Assembly: GCA_003024175.1 (NCBI GenBank)
Contig: MDYQ01000034.1
Span: 62,001 to 126,000, forward strand
Reading direction: 5' to 3'
Source: Planoprotostelium fungivorum
Lineage: Eukaryota > Evosea > Variosea > Cavosteliida > Cavosteliaceae
Length of the DNA stretch: 64,000 nucleotides
How positions within the stretch are numbered: the stretch's first letter is position 1; each line of letters begins with the position of its first letter. Of this stretch, positions 47,453 through 60,138 are shown piece by piece. Made by a program: the position numbers and the translations under genes. The notes beneath the pieces are model-generated. The model saw only the letters and a program-made list of their open reading frames with translations, searched no databases and was not told the DNA's origin.

Positions 47453-47985
47453 CTCATGTGGTTGGAGAAATAACAACCGCCGCTGGTGTCAAAAAGTGTC
47501 AACCAACCACGGAAGCCTCAGCTGCGACCCGCACTTTAGCGTTGGAGGGATTCTGAACATCGATTTAATCGAGCGGAACAGGTGTACGATGGTTTAGAAG
47601 ACGACAGTGTGCTGTGGCGTCAATACTATATCGTGATGAATGAAACAGGGAAAGTTATGAAGAGCCCCAGTAACACAATGAACTCTATCAACTCTGTGGA
47701 CCAAAACGCCTCGGGCGGTACAGAACAGTACAGTACGAACCCTGGGATCGTAACAACTTGTCTATTTCTGGATTGAACGACGACCACCACTCGTCCCATC
47801 AGATGGTGATTCACTCGAGGGTCACGCACTGCGAGGACGTCTAATAGAGGTGGGGAGGTTGTGTTGGGTGCCTCTTTTTGATCATTTCGGTTCAATTTGA
47901 AAATGTGAGAAAAAGATATCATGAAAGACGTCTTCCGAACATGAGATGCGATTGAGATTGTTACATCACCCCGCACATCATCACA
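47453..47985. other. Divergent region between RasGEF and BRX1
   Basis: 533 bases with short open frames only, such as 47626-47976 on the minus strand, which show no domain. Taken as promoters of the two divergent genes. Confidence 0.4.
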
Positions 47986-49694
47986 ATGTCTAAGAGAAAG
48001 TTAAGAGAAGGTGAGATCGTGTTTCTGATGTGCATTCAATCAATCCTGAATCATATCTCGCACGATGTTGATATTGGAACATCTTCTCAATCCGTGTAGT
48101 TACAGCGCTGGTGAACAGCAACAATGAGACCTTCAAACATGTGAGTTGAAATGTTACTGTTTTCATTGATGTTGGAAAATTAGGAGATAGAGGAAGAGTT
48201 AATCATGGCTGAAGATGTAGAAGAAGATTTTGATGAGGACGTTGATGACGACGACGATGTCGATGACGAAGGAGGTGCGCTCGTCAGACATTCAATGTCA
48301 ATCACAATCTCCACTTTGATTTCGATCCCTTACATGAATGCAGTCACCGAAGAAGAAGCCAAGGCATACTTGGCCTATCTCAACGATAAAGTGAAAGCCG
48401 AAGAGAAGAAAAACAATCGACTCCAGCCCCTCCGATTCACATCGAATGACGATGCCCCGAAACGTTTCTTTAACAAACAGAGAGTCCTCACTCTGGCCAC
48501 CAATGGTATTCACACACGTCACAGACATCTCCTCAATGACATACAAACCCTCCTCCCTCACTGCAAGAAAGAATCCAAGTTCGACCGAAATGGTACACCT
48601 CGCGTTTCATTCGAATGAGACTGACGCGTTGTAGATCCCATCAGCAGCGTCACGGAGATCGCTGAATTGAGAAACTGCAACAACGTCATCTTCTTCGAGC
48701 AGACGCCCAGAGACTGTTTCATGTGGCTGTCCAAGAGTCCCAACGGACCCTCTGCCAAGTTCATCCTCTCTAACGGTACGAATTTATTTCATTTTATTTC
48801 GTTGAATTGGGACCTCAGTCCACACGCTGGACGAGTTGAAGATGATGGGAAACTGTCTCAAGGGAGGTCGTCCAATTCTTGTTTTCGACGACAATTTCGA
48901 GTCTAAGCCTCACTGGAAGGTCATCAAGGAACTTCTCTTCCAGGTAACCTCATCATCTCACCATCATCATCTTTCATCATCATCTCTACATCATCTCATT
49001 CCGATCACCCGCATCATCATCGTCCACTCGTTCATCTCTCTCCACCACATGACGTCATGAGATGACCTCCCTCATCACCTTCATGACTCACCTTCTCTCA
49101 GACGTTCGGAACACCGAAGGGACATCCCAAGAGTATGCCTTTCATCGATCACGTCTACAGCTTCCACATCGCAGACGACCGCATCTGGTTCCGCCACTAC
49201 CAGGTGAGTTCCCGCCAAAAAGTGGTCCACCTTCTCATTCGAACGACCAGGTGGCCGAGGAGGACCCCGAGAAGAGGAGCGGTGAAGAGAATCCAACGGA
49301 GTTGGTCGAAATTGGTCCCCGTTTCATTTTGAACCCCATCAAGATTTTATCTGGAAGCTTCAGCGGTGGCACGTTGTTCCAGAATCACGAGTACCTCGCC
49401 GCTGTTCAGGTGATCAAATCTTCTTTTTTTTTTCACATTTTTGTGATGAAATCTTTTTCTTCGTGTGGAAATGTTTTTTTCGAGAAAATTTTTCTTTGGA
49501 AATGGCTGTGCGAATAAGAATGGCCGGTTGTAGATGGATGAGACGCTCATCATCATCAGGCCGAGAGAGATGCAAAGAAGCAACGCATGACGGGCAGTCA
49601 AAAGAGGACAGGGAACAAACAGAAGAAGGGAAAGAGGAAGGAGGAGCTCACGACACACGCCCCCACCTACCTCGACAATGTCTTCGAAGAATAA
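47986..49694 (+). CDS. BRX1: BRX1, 60S ribosome biogenesis factor (Brix domain)
   Basis: First exon MSKRKLREG, then acidic exons (EDFDEDVDDDDDVDDEGG). The Brix domain shows FFNKQRVLTLATNGI, TRHRHLLNDIQTLLPHCKKE, ELRNCNNVIFFEQTPRDCFM, WLSKSPNGPSAKFIL and LKGGRPILVFDDNFE. DDRIWFRHYQ and VEIGPRFILNPIKILSGSF follow. It ends in a Lys-rich tail, TYLDNVFEE. Acts in the nucleolus in early pre-60S assembly. Introns at 48593-48634 (ends GACGCGTTGTAG) and at about 48778 (T-rich) represent two intron families. Confidence 0.96.
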
Positions 49695-49710
49695 AATGTC
49701 TCTCCCTCTT

Positions 49711-50387
49711 TTATTTCTTCACGGCGTCTTCGATGTGAATGTGTCCGGGGCTGGGGTGGTCTAATACGCCCGTCCTCTCAACGGTGTGCAGTGGTGGAGG
49801 TGTGTTGTGATGGATGGGTAATGGCGTGGGGAGGGTTTCATTCATGAGACGATTGAGATCACTTCGAGCGTGAGCGTCCGCGATTTCGAGGTTGGCATCG
49901 CCTCCACCGGTCACGGTTCTGATCTGGACGATGGTCGGTGATGGGAATGGAGATGGTGAGATGGATGCAATGTGAAGATCTCACGTCGGAGGCGAGGGCG
50001 TGGCGGCCTACGTAGGCAATGCCGAATGCAAACATGAGCACGCCGAAGGAGCTGATGGCTAGAGCTCTCGAAGCCAAACCGACTGGAGTCGCTTTATCTC
50101 TGATGTCTTTCATGAGTCGCTATCGATGGGTGAGGTGCGAAGATTAAAGTTCTCTTCAGCCAAGAGGTGAAACTCACCCCTTTGTGATTTCCTCTCTTTA
50201 ATACTGCATTGACACCGACGAAGAATCCAATGGCAACACCAGCGGTTGCCATCCCTATAACGCTTCAGATGATGCAATGTCGAATCGATTAACCTCCAAT
50301 GATCCCCATGAGAGCCACTTTTCTCTGAGGTGTCGGCTGTATTTCAGGCGTCTTGATCGTTACGCTAGGTTCGTGGTCGGTATTCAT
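49711..50387 (-). CDS. Small two-helix membrane protein, TMEM242-like
   Basis: Starts MNTDHEPSVTIKTPEIQPTP. Hydrophobic helix 1 is GMATAGVAIGFFVGVNAVL. A basic loop (KRGNHKGRLMKDIRDKA) follows, and helix 2 is GLASRALAISSFGVLMFAFGIAYVG. A hydrophilic tail ends VEDAVKK-like (IEDAVKK). The two helices with a P-x-x-LA-x-RAL motif before helix 2 resemble TMEM242 (DUF1358), a mitochondrial inner-membrane factor for ATP synthase/complex I assembly. The resemblance is weak. The stop is 16 bases from the convergent BRX1 stop. Confidence 0.6.
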
Positions 50388-51188
50388 GATGTTATGTCGA
50401 TGTGATCTCGCCTGTAATTTTCGCTATCATCTACAAACACAAATTTCCATTTTCCACACAATATATCACTCTTTTGATGATATTCTGTGGAGGATGCTGG
50501 ACATCCATGGCTATGAGCTGAAATCGAGCCAAGTAGACGCTTCCGATCTAATTCACCAAGTACATGACTTCCGTCACGGTCATCGATGAAACATTCACAT
50601 GAGACGATCAAACTCTGTAGAAAAACTCTATGTATATGGAAAATTCAAATGGTACTGGACCGGGCCGTCGTCGTATGTCGTAGTCGTAAGGCTCCGCAGG
50701 GGGCTGAACTCGTTCATACTTTGAAAGGAGCTGAACCATCCGATAGCCTCTCCATCATCACCTGTCTCCTCTTCGCTCGGTCTAGCGTGCTACTGTGGAC
50801 ACTCGGTATTGCGCGGGGGCTATGTGCAGAGTACTGCTGTGCTGGGCGCGGGCGTGTGATGGTACAGGTGGTAAGGTGAGGTGATCTCGTTGATGGTAAG
50901 GTTGTTATGAAGTTACACAAAGGTGAAGGTGCTTGTGGTCGACGGAAATATCGATGAGGACGACAGACGCAATTCATTTGGTTTCCGGTGGAAATAGAAA
51001 CGAGATTGCGTCTGAGATCTTCGATCGACTTCGAGGTTTGTCATGGAACTTCAGATGAGGGGGTAGATTTGGGCTGTACCGCGATACGTCGCAGACAGAT
51101 GGGATCGTTGTAGTGCGGTAGATTTCAAACTGATTTTCATCGGGTCACGTGTGCGAGCAGACAGAGTGGGCCCACTCTGATTGACACC
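50388..51188. other. Intergenic, possibly holding a 5' exon of the next gene
   Basis: An ATG at about 50954 opens a short frame (MRTTDAIHLVSGGNRNEIAS) that could be a first exon, but the splice to 51189 does not fit well. Otherwise nothing is recognised. Confidence 0.3.
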
Positions 51189-53011
51189 GAGTTTTTAGAG
51201 AACACGCTGAAGGTTTCATCTGAAGAAGAAAACACCGACGTGCTGTCTTCAAGTGAGATCAATGAATGCAATCCTCGATCGTGAACAACACAATGTCGCA
51301 AAAATAGAGAATAGAAGAATCAACTCACTGTCTAATTCAAGATCAGATCCGTCAACATCAAATCGACGATCTTAGTTTTAGAGCCCCTTCCATCTCTTCA
51401 TTATCTTCTTCAAGTGCCTCAGCACAAAGATTCATTCAACGAAATGGACAGCGCAGAGTGACTCTTCATTTCCATCTTCCATCCTCAACCATTCACAGAA
51501 CGAACACAGCAGCCGCCCGCCTGAAAGAGGTCTACCCTGATCTCTTTTTGAAAAAGAAACAGATCAAAGCACGATCTGAATCAGACATCATCGTAGTTGG
51601 TTGTGGAACCAGCGCAGGTATGCCTCGTCTCGGCTGCCTTCTGGAGGTGATGTTATTCTTAGCCACGCACCATTGAAGTCCATGATACAGAGACCAACCA
51701 AGTGTGATGTCTGTCTAGACGCTCTCACGCCCAACAGCAAGAACCGAAGGCGGAATCCCTCCATTCTCATCCGTTATAAGGGGAAACACAATATCTTGAT
51801 CGATTGTGGTGAGCAGATCGTCAGATGTCGATACATTGATCATAACACATTACACGCGTGAGCTGAAACATGAGAAGGAAAGACATTTCGTGAGTCGATG
51901 GTGAACCTGATCGCCCGAACTGGCATCACAAGGATCGACGCCGTCATCATCACCCATCAGCATTCCGACGCCATCTTGGGGTGATTTTAATTCATTTTAT
52001 TCTCACATCCATAATCTGAGGACGTTTCCGTTGACTTGAAACAGCCTCGATGACCTGAGAGAGTTCACAGAGAACCACGCTGTACCTGTCTACGTCTCAG
52101 ACGAAGATTTTCCGACCATCCAGAGAGTTTTTCCGTACCTGGTCGACACGTCCAAGGTGAGAGTCCATCTACAACGCGCAGACTCACCGTTTCCAGTCCA
52201 CGGGGAGTGGTTACGTATCGAAGATCCAGTGGAAGCAGTTCTCTAGAAACGAATCGTTTGACGTGCTGGGTAAGAAGACATCATCGTGCGGCCGATCGCC
52301 TCATCATGGTGACACGTCACAGGCCTCACCTTCACCCCCCTCCGATTGGATCACGGTCCGGGTAATTACTGTCTGGGCTACGCCTTTGGAAAGATCCTCT
52401 ATTTATCCGACCTCGTCGGCGTCACACCGGAAGCCCGACAGGTGCATCATGTCATCACCTCCATCTGATCACCGCAGACGGTCGAGCAGCTCATGAAGAA
52501 CGAGGCGGGTGACATCGACGTAGACCTCCTCTTTATCGATGCCCTCCTCTTCCATCACACGAACGCGTCCCATTGGAATCTCGTCCAATCGATGAAGTTG
52601 ATCCAAGAGTGGAAACCAAAGAAGACGTTGCTCGTTGGAATGGGCCACGAATTTGATTATCGTGTGACGAACAATGTGTTGCAGAGATTGAAAGTACCTT
52701 ACGAGCCAGAGTTGGTGCGTCTCATCATCTTCATGCGAGATCACACGTGTTGATCGGTCGATGTTTCACGATCGATCGCATCACAACGTGATGATTGGAT
52801 GATGTCTGATGACACGATGTAGGAAGTGAAGAAAGAGAAGAAGGACAAATCGTGGAAGGAAGGAAAGACGGAGAAAGAAATCGAAGACATCAAGAAGAAG
52901 AAGAGGAGGACCATAGAGAGTGTCTTGAGAAAGGACATCGATCGCAGCGTTCTGGTGGACGTGGAGATGTCTTACGATGGTCTGTGTATTCCGGTCGATC
53001 TGCCTCAGTAA
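51189..53011 (+). CDS. Metallo-beta-lactamase-fold hydrolase, PhnP-like
   Basis: Metal-site motifs: IIVVGCGTSAGMPRLGC, KHNILIDCG, VIITHQHSDAILGLDDLREF (HxHxDH-type), LTFTPLRLDHGPGNYCLGY, FGKILYLSDLVGV and DLLFIDALLFH, with GMGHEFDY near the end. The GxSxGxP/DDLR pattern matches the PhnP/LipB-neighbour class of phosphodiesterases rather than RNase Z. A Lys-rich insert sits near 52826-52930. TAA is at 53009. The first exons are uncertain: an in-frame exon at 51189-51252 joins through a GTGAG intron, but no good initiator was found. The intron at 52157-52196 holds TCTACAACG. Confidence 0.75.
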
Positions 53012-53476
53012 ACGATTGTCCTCTCTCTTTTATGGGTCACGAGTGCATCACGTCTTCCCTGGTGTTGGAATCTGCGAACACAGAGAGGAACCAAGAAGTC
53101 GCAGCCACTTCTGGGCTTCGTGTGGTGAACTGCGGCTGGAACGATACCAAACCAGTGGAACCGTCGCTCTTCGTGATGAAATACAGAAATTTGGGGAGCA
53201 ATTGCTCATCTTAATCCTCTACTTACGGAAAGAGCTGTCGAAATGTACTGTGCCGCTTCCGTTACAATGACATCGTCAGGTGTTTGAGGTGTGCTCCTGA
53301 CATGTCTATGTATTTTCCGTCTAGTTCTCTCGTTTCAATCACTGTCTAGCGAGCTCACACCTCCTCCCCGAGCCAACAGGTAAGAGCGTCTCCCTATTCT
53401 CATCAGCGCCCTGACTCTGGAGCAAGTTGTACCACACACGCTCATCATCACACCCTGTACCTCCACGACAACGACC
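53012..53476. other. Intergenic region, no gene seen
   Basis: The 3' flank of the hydrolase gene and promoter of the glucanase. The frame at 52977-53270 overlaps the previous gene out of phase and looks non-coding. Confidence 0.4.
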
Positions 53477-55613
53477 ATGCAACGCATCTTCTATTCCGTG
53501 TTTTTCACCTTCGTCACACTGACAGTGGTCTCTGGTCAGATCTACGGAATCGATTACACGGCCAGCCGAGACAACCCAGCCCGCTGCGCAACTTACGATG
53601 AAGTCTATAATGATCTTCTCATCCTCCGCAACCACACGTCACAGGTCCGCCTCTATAACGTCCACGAATGTAATCAAGGTAACTTTACTTTGAGAGCCGC
53701 CAAGGCCCTTGGCATGAAGGTCAGTTGAACACATGCGATTAAAACACTCCTAACGAGAACAGGTCTTTCTTGGCATCCAGAATGATCCTCTCGATGTCGT
53801 CTATTGGAGTCTATACATCATCCAATGGGTGGATGATAATTACGGAGTGGCTGACATCATTACCGGCCTGACTGTCGGCTGCGAGTCTCTTTTGAGGAAA
53901 GATTTGACCGTAGAAACGGTAGTCCAACGGATCAGCCTGGTCAAGGTGAATAGAAGACACCGACATCATGGTCTCTGATCCGGTGTCTTTAGAACTGGAC
54001 GATATCCATGGGCTACACGTTTCCGGTCGGAACTGCCGAATATACAACCGCAGTCGTCAACTATGCAAAGCAGTTGGGTCCAGTCTGCGACATCATCCTC
54101 TTCAATGTGATATCATCTTGATGTCCTCTTCTTCATCTCACCTCTTTCAGATCTTCCCCATCTACGAGGGAACGCTCATCCGCTCCGCCACAGACACTTC
54201 ATCTGCAGATCACATCGTGCAACGAGTGAAGACTGTCCAAGCTCAATACCCCAACACCACCGTCATGATCGGGGAGACCGGTTGGTCCTCTTATAATTCA
54301 CAGAGCGCTCGGGTGATTCAACGTTCATTCATTAGAACATCATCCATCTCTCCGATCTTTGTTCCATGGATGAGACTGACAGGCCTTCAGAATGGAACGA
54401 TCACTCTAGATTGGTATCTGAAGCAGATGTCGTGCAGATGCTTTAAAGAGAACATCCCCCTCTTCTGGTTCGAAGCCTTCGATCAGCCTTCCATGACCGA
54501 TCCGAGGTGCGCATTCACACGAGACATCACGTACTGACTCGTTGTAGAGAGGCAAACTGGGGTATTTACACCAATTCGAGACAGCCTAAGTTCAATCTGA
54601 CATCTTGGGACTGCACGAGTGAGTCGTTGTATAATGAAATGAATCTCTTAGCATCTTCAGATAAGGGTTACCCTTACCTCCCACCCACTTCGACGTACTA
54701 CAACGCGCCAGTCTCCACGTCGGCACCCGTCGTCACGTGCCACAACATGTACGACACACTCCAATGTCGTATCTACAACGAGGACCCCTCTCAAGTCAAC
54801 TCAACCACCGTTGGAAACATCCTCAACTATCTCTGCAACCAAAACGAGGCGTACTGCTCTCAATTGGCCACCGGAGCAGCATACTCTCGTTGTAGTGCGA
54901 CCCAGAGGGCCTCCTGGGCCATGGACCAATTTTGGCGGGAAAATCACAACGTCCAGGGCGAGACGGCCTGCCAATTCGATGGCTTGGGACAGATCGTCTA
55001 CGACAATCTGGACGATACGTACGCCTGTCACTCCATGTACGCCTCCCTGTCTTGTCGGACTCCATCAGAGGACCCGTCTCAATCGAATGTGACGCTGGCT
55101 GGTGACACCCTTCAGTGGATCTGCTCGAATTTTCCGCAGAATTGCGCGGGCATCGCTCCAGGCGGTCAGTACGCAGGGTGTAACGTCGTAGAGAGGCTAT
55201 CGTACGCAATGGACAGATTCTACTCGGAAAACGGGCCCAGGCAGGGGGACAGCGCCTGCTACTTTGACGGACAAGGTCTCATCATCGAGAGGGTACCGTT
55301 GGACACGATCACTGTTGCCGTCTCGAACTCTCCCGCCATCTCTTCTCTCACGAACGTGCCGATGTCTTCTGAAACATCACTGACGTCTTCACATCTGGCC
55401 GCATCATCGTCTAGAACATCATCATCACCGCCCCGATCGGAAGCATCTTCATCATCGCCATCGCGAGAGACATCGGAGGAGTCAGGGACGACAGCGGCAG
55501 CGACCAGCGTGAAGGTCAACGATCCACAGAACTTGGGTGCACAGGGCTCAGCTTCTTATTCCTTACCGTGTACCATCCTCTTTTTGTTCACCGTGCTATC
55601 CTTAGTATTGTAA
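53477..55613 (+). CDS. GPI-anchored GH17 beta-1,3-glucanase/glucanosyltransferase with two X8 (CBM43) domains
   Basis: Signal peptide MQRIFYSVFFTFVTLTVVSG, then QIYGIDYTA. The GH17 barrel carries IITGLTVGCESLLRKD (acid/base Glu) and NTTVMIGETGWSSY (nucleophile Glu), with FWFEAFDQPSM near the end. Two X8 modules follow at about 54740-55280: CHNMYDTLQCRIYNEDPSQV and CHSMYASLSCRTPSEDPSQ, each with the ...ACxFDGxG end. A Ser/Thr-rich stalk and a hydrophobic C-terminus (SLPCTILFLFTVLSLVL) fit GPI anchoring. Five introns. Such enzymes remodel 1,3-glucan in walls; here probably a cyst or spore wall. Confidence 0.92.
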
Positions 55614-55830
55614 TAAACTCGACGAAATGAATGAAACGTTATCTCGTCACACGACGCACGATGCTCGACGAAGGGGTGTGTGATCTCACAAACGAAAGAG
55701 AATAAACTATTCCACAGTACACATCAGAGCCTGTACGTGGCACAGAGAGAGAACAAGAGCAAGTGTTTGAAAATAGATGCTATGTGAGATGAGAGATAGG
55801 TGGTAGTACAACACGTGTATTTCATTCGTG

Positions 55831-58800
55831 TCAAAAGAGGGTGAGCTTGAAAGATTGTTGGTAATCCATCGTGACTGGCCCATAGTCCCCCATCATAAAC
55901 TGGATGACTCCAACTGTCATCATCAGTCGATCACGATCAACGCTGATCCTCTCGATCATCATCACGAGTGTGCGATCACTCACTTGTTATGGAATCTTTC
56001 AAGAGAGCATTGATGGCACCACCCAGGTTGAACGCCAATTGAAATTTGATATCATCCAACTGTTTTGTATTGTGCGTCAGTCCAAATGGAACAGGAACAA
56101 TGGTCTGAGATGGTCAACACGAGATCACACATGACATCGTACCGAATAAGCCGTATCTTCCAGGTTTCCCATGAGAGACCAGTTGGAGCTGTCGTACACC
56201 TGCGAAGAATGAATCGTGATTAAAATGAAATAAATCACCAGAAAATTCTGTAACGCTTTGATCGAATAGACAGTTTCGAATGGGTTGGCCAAGGTGATGA
56301 CAGTCTGTACGTAAGTGAAAGAGAGAGCCGGTTTCACTTGTACCTGTGCCACGTCATCATCCTGTTCCGTCTACAACGCTCACTTTGGCCAGGAGATGTG
56401 TCTTCTGACCGGTGAAATTCATCTGCGTACTGAGACGTAACATTCCATCCGATAGGAGGGGCACGTTACCGTGGTTACCATGCAATTGGATGGTAGAACT
56501 GTTGCCCTGAGTGTAACGAGAGAAGAACACTCTCTCGGCCGACTTATCACTGGGTGATACGTACATTACGTCTCCGGACACACTGTACACGCGTCAACGC
56601 TCCGAATTCTACCCGAAATTTCACCTGTTATCACCGGGCTTCAGATTGACATTACGCATGGTGATGTTACCGATCGAGGTGCCTTGAAAGAAGATGTCCA
56701 GAGCTAGGGAAGACACTTGTAGTGAGACAATGGTGGGGTTACGTATGATTACGTCGGCAACCATGGTTAAGCCCCATACGTAACCACCGGTCACGGCTTG
56801 GTTGTCATCGACCATACGGATCGATCCCGCGGGGAAACCGGAGAATCCTACGGAATTTCAGTGTCACGTACGTACCGATGCGTAGAGTACGTACCCCCGA
56901 TGTACACGGGAGACTGGAAGGGTATATCGTCCAAGACGAAAATTCCGAGAACGGTCGATACGTAAGCCTTGGCCCATCCACCGATAGTTACGTTGGTCCC
57001 TTCCGTCAGAACGATATCTTATATGATGTCATGATGACGTCATCATGCATCATTCTCACCTGAAGTGACACGTCCGAATTTTTCTCTGTCTGAAACGATG
57101 ATGGAGGTACCGCTCATGCTGAACTGCAATATCTGCCCCGCCTGATCACTTTTGGCGGGAGAAAATGGAGAATAATCTGTGGATGAAGCGATGATGGCGT
57201 TGTCCCTTATCATCTGCAATTTGACGGCGACCTGGATCGTGTCAATCTACAACGGGATGGTGGCGGGTTGTAGATGGATGGTACCTGGGTGACGGACAGT
57301 GGAAAGTCGAAGGGTGAGTAGAATCCGGCCGTGACGTCACTCGATAGAGGCACCACGCCCGAATCCTGGGAATCACCACCGATCCCGGGAATGGTCAGTC
57401 CCAGGGATCCCAAAGTCAACGCACCGATCAACTTCATATTGGATGGACCTGTCACCGTGAGACACGGTTTTACGTACGTACAGTACTCACCGACGACGGT
57501 CGTGGTGATGTTGAGGGAGCTGATGATGTCTAAAACCCAACGAGGTCTGTCATCACTTCTCTTCCTGTGGTCGCTGTCATCAGTTCCCGTGGCAATCACT
57601 TCTGTGGGTAGACCGTGTACGTATCGATTGAAGAATTCTTCGATCTACAACGAATAAAANTGAGACACGGTTTTATGTACGTACAGTACTCACCGACGAC
57701 GGTCGTGGTGATGTTGAGGGAGCTGATGATGTCTAAAACCCAACGAGGTCTGCCATCACTTCTCTTCCTGTGGTCGCTGTCATCGGTTCCCATGGCAATC
57801 ACTTCTGTGGGTAGACCGTGTACGTATCGATTGAAGAATTCTTCGATCTACAACGAATAAAAAATAATTCCGTCGATCTACAACGCACCACCGGGGCGGC
57901 GAGAGTCGAATTTTCCGGTTTCAGTTCTCCGGACGTAACGATGACGTTGGCGCCTGGTACTATGGTAACGTCGTACGCTTTTACGTTTCCGATGCATTGT
58001 CCCGATCGGTACAGACGTAAAGGCATATCACCCATGTACATGCTGATCACCTGGAGGGTGAGACGAAATTTGGATGAAAACTCACCGATGGGTTCTGTAG
58101 AACGATGGTGATGGACATATTGATGCCACCGGTGAGGGTGTTGGAAGGCATGTCCAGGCGGGAAACTGTGTTGTTGGCCAGGTTACCGAAACCTGAAATT
58201 TCGATGAGTTTCCTCTTCGTACAATGTGGGTATTCACCGACGACCTTCACTTCCTTGTTCAACTTGATGTGACTGCAAAAGTCAACCTCTTATTTTAATC
58301 CTATTTTATTCGTTTTATATCCTAGACAACATATGAACGATCCACGTGTGATGATTTCCATCTTTCGTTCACGTGTGACAATTTCTATCTCATGTTCGCA
58401 TGTGATGATGTCAGATGTCGATGCTACAAAGATGGAATGGATGAGAAGTTGTCTCACGGATAATAGTGACCCAACACCGTCACGTGGACGACACCACTCA
58501 ATTTCCACATCGTATCGTTCTTTGCAACCAGATCCTGGGCAAAGTGTGTCCACTGCGTGTGATTGGTGATGCCCACCACCTTCTCGTTCAGAGCGATGTC
58601 TGTCGTCGATCCCTTCGTTCGTATCAGGTGAGATGATGCAATGCATCAGATGCATCAGATGTATCAGATGATGAGTGTCTCACGTGGGTCGTTGTATCGG
58701 GGAGGAACATGTATGCCATCAGAACGTCTTCATACGAGATGGTGATTGAACCTTCGGGTGGTGTGGCGTCCACGACGGGATCCGTCTTTCCGTCTGGATT

Positions 58801-59180
58801 GGATGTCAGAGATGCATGTACCGAAAAAACATCACCATTCGGGTCGTCTGCTATCGGTGTTATGCGAGCAGAGAAGGGTCCATAATTCGACAATTTCGCC
58901 GTCCCATTCACGAAGAACATCCGATCGGTCGGCTTTAACATGTTGATCTCCAAAAATGTGAGAGCGCAGTGATTCACGATGGCCTGAACGATGGCAGGCA
59001 ATACGACATACACAGTGATGATTGCACCTGGCTCGGTGAGGAATGTATACCTATAATGGACTCACCGACGAGGAGATTGATTAACAGGAAGATCACACCG
59101 GCCCAGCGAGGAATCTTTGGAAACCTCTTCATTATCGGTTTCCTCAGCCACGCCAAGATCGCATTGACCTTCACATACAT
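55831..59180 (-). CDS. Membrane-anchored DUF3712/LEA2-like repeat protein
   Basis: An N-terminal basic stretch and one membrane span (RWAGVIFLLINLLV) are followed by AIVNHCALTFLEINMLKPTD. A chain of beta-rich repeats then runs to the C-terminus, which ends YQQSFKLTLF. The pattern of one N-terminal span followed by LEA-2/DUF3712 units resembles fungal DUF3712 proteins. At least 12 short introns. The assembly repeats one exon around 57660 (see the repeat entry), so the coding order there is unreliable. The start is the Met at 59180, but an upstream exon ending near 59290 (GEVEKSLDGNGYRASL) may add an N-terminus. Confidence 0.65.
57245..57275 (-). repeat. Inverted ATCTACAAC repeats in an intron
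   Basis: ATCTACAAC at 57245-57253 and GTTGTAGAT at 57267-57275, 13 bases apart, form an exact 9-bp inverted repeat inside an intron of the DUF3712-like gene. Confidence 0.8.
57458..57861. repeat. 201-bp direct duplication around a single N
   Basis: 57458-57658 and 57661-57861 differ at only four bases, about 2%. They are separated by the ambiguous base at 57660. Each copy holds one whole exon (VIAMGTDDSDHRKRS...) and part of its introns. This is most simply an overlap of two contig ends or alleles that were joined rather than merged. Confidence 0.9.
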
Positions 59181-60138
59181 CCTGTCTCCGAGCGCCGATC
59201 CACCTCCATAAGGTTCATCGGCATCATTGGACTCTCCGTCAAAGATGAGAGACGCTCTGTATCCGTTACCATCTAATGATTTCTCAACTTCACCTCTCGT
59301 GTTGTACGTTCATCTGGGCTGTAGTTTTGTGGGGATCGGGTATTGACCGCGAATTCCGCCACGAGAAATCTGACAGACGAGTCCCCCAACAACAGCAATC
59401 AAAGCTACATCCGTGGAAAGAAAAGATGAGACGGTATTGTCTCGATGAAGGTACGATATAATGATTCATCCAAACCGTGATTTTTCCAACCATCATCACA
59501 ATTCACTGTTAGATCATGTTGAATTGAACGTGGCAGCTCAGTGGCCTCAGTGCACAAGTCAGGCCTATACAGCTTCACTGGTCGATCGAGGTCCTCTCAT
59601 CTCGGAGCCCTCTTCCACAGCGGTATATCAGATTTGTTTAGACATCCCAGCGGCTGCTTGTGTCTGGATGAGAAGTCACCTTATCGAAAGGAGAAGTCCG
59701 CGGACTACAAAGACTGAAATAGACAGTAACAAAGCACGAGAAAAACAAGCTTCCTTCTTTCTCCTCTTCGTCTCACCACTGCAGCCACCTCAGGCCCCTT
59801 CTGCCCCTCTTCTCACTTCTATTCTTCCTCTTTGCTGCTCGTCTCCGTGCTTTCTTGTGTTTACACGTGTTTCTGTCAGTGGGTTACGAGGACTCTCCTC
59901 TACACCTCTGTCCTTCTTCACCTGTTGGGGCTTCATCGGCCTCCACCTGCCTCTCTCTGAGTGTCTAAACCAGAAGCTCCTGTGTTTACTCGTGTTTGCT
60001 CGTGTTTGCTGTACGAGTTCGCCGTCCACTGTGCTCATTTTCCGTAGAAGGATAAATTTCGACAGCCCGCAGATCTTTCACCTTGACAACCACCTTACAG
60101 CACAAGAGAGAGCCCATTTCACTTTCAGACACCATCCG
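59181..60138. other. Divergent region with long open frame upstream of the Ca2+-ATPase
   Basis: A plus-strand frame is open from 59461 into the ATPase ATG without a stop. Its Ser/Pro/Leu-rich sequence has no domain, and it includes pyrimidine-rich tracts and CGTGTTT repeats at about 59855-60015, typical of a 5' leader. I treat it as promoter and 5' UTR. Confidence 0.45.

Noticed and set aside
55259-55519. Minus-strand Asp-rich frame opposite the glucanase stalk
   Set aside because: Antisense of a Ser/Thr-rich stalk, a common artefact.
59461-60138. Long in-frame N-terminal extension of the Ca2+-ATPase
   Set aside because: Open but Ser/Pro/Leu-rich without conserved segments; the family normally starts near the chosen Met.
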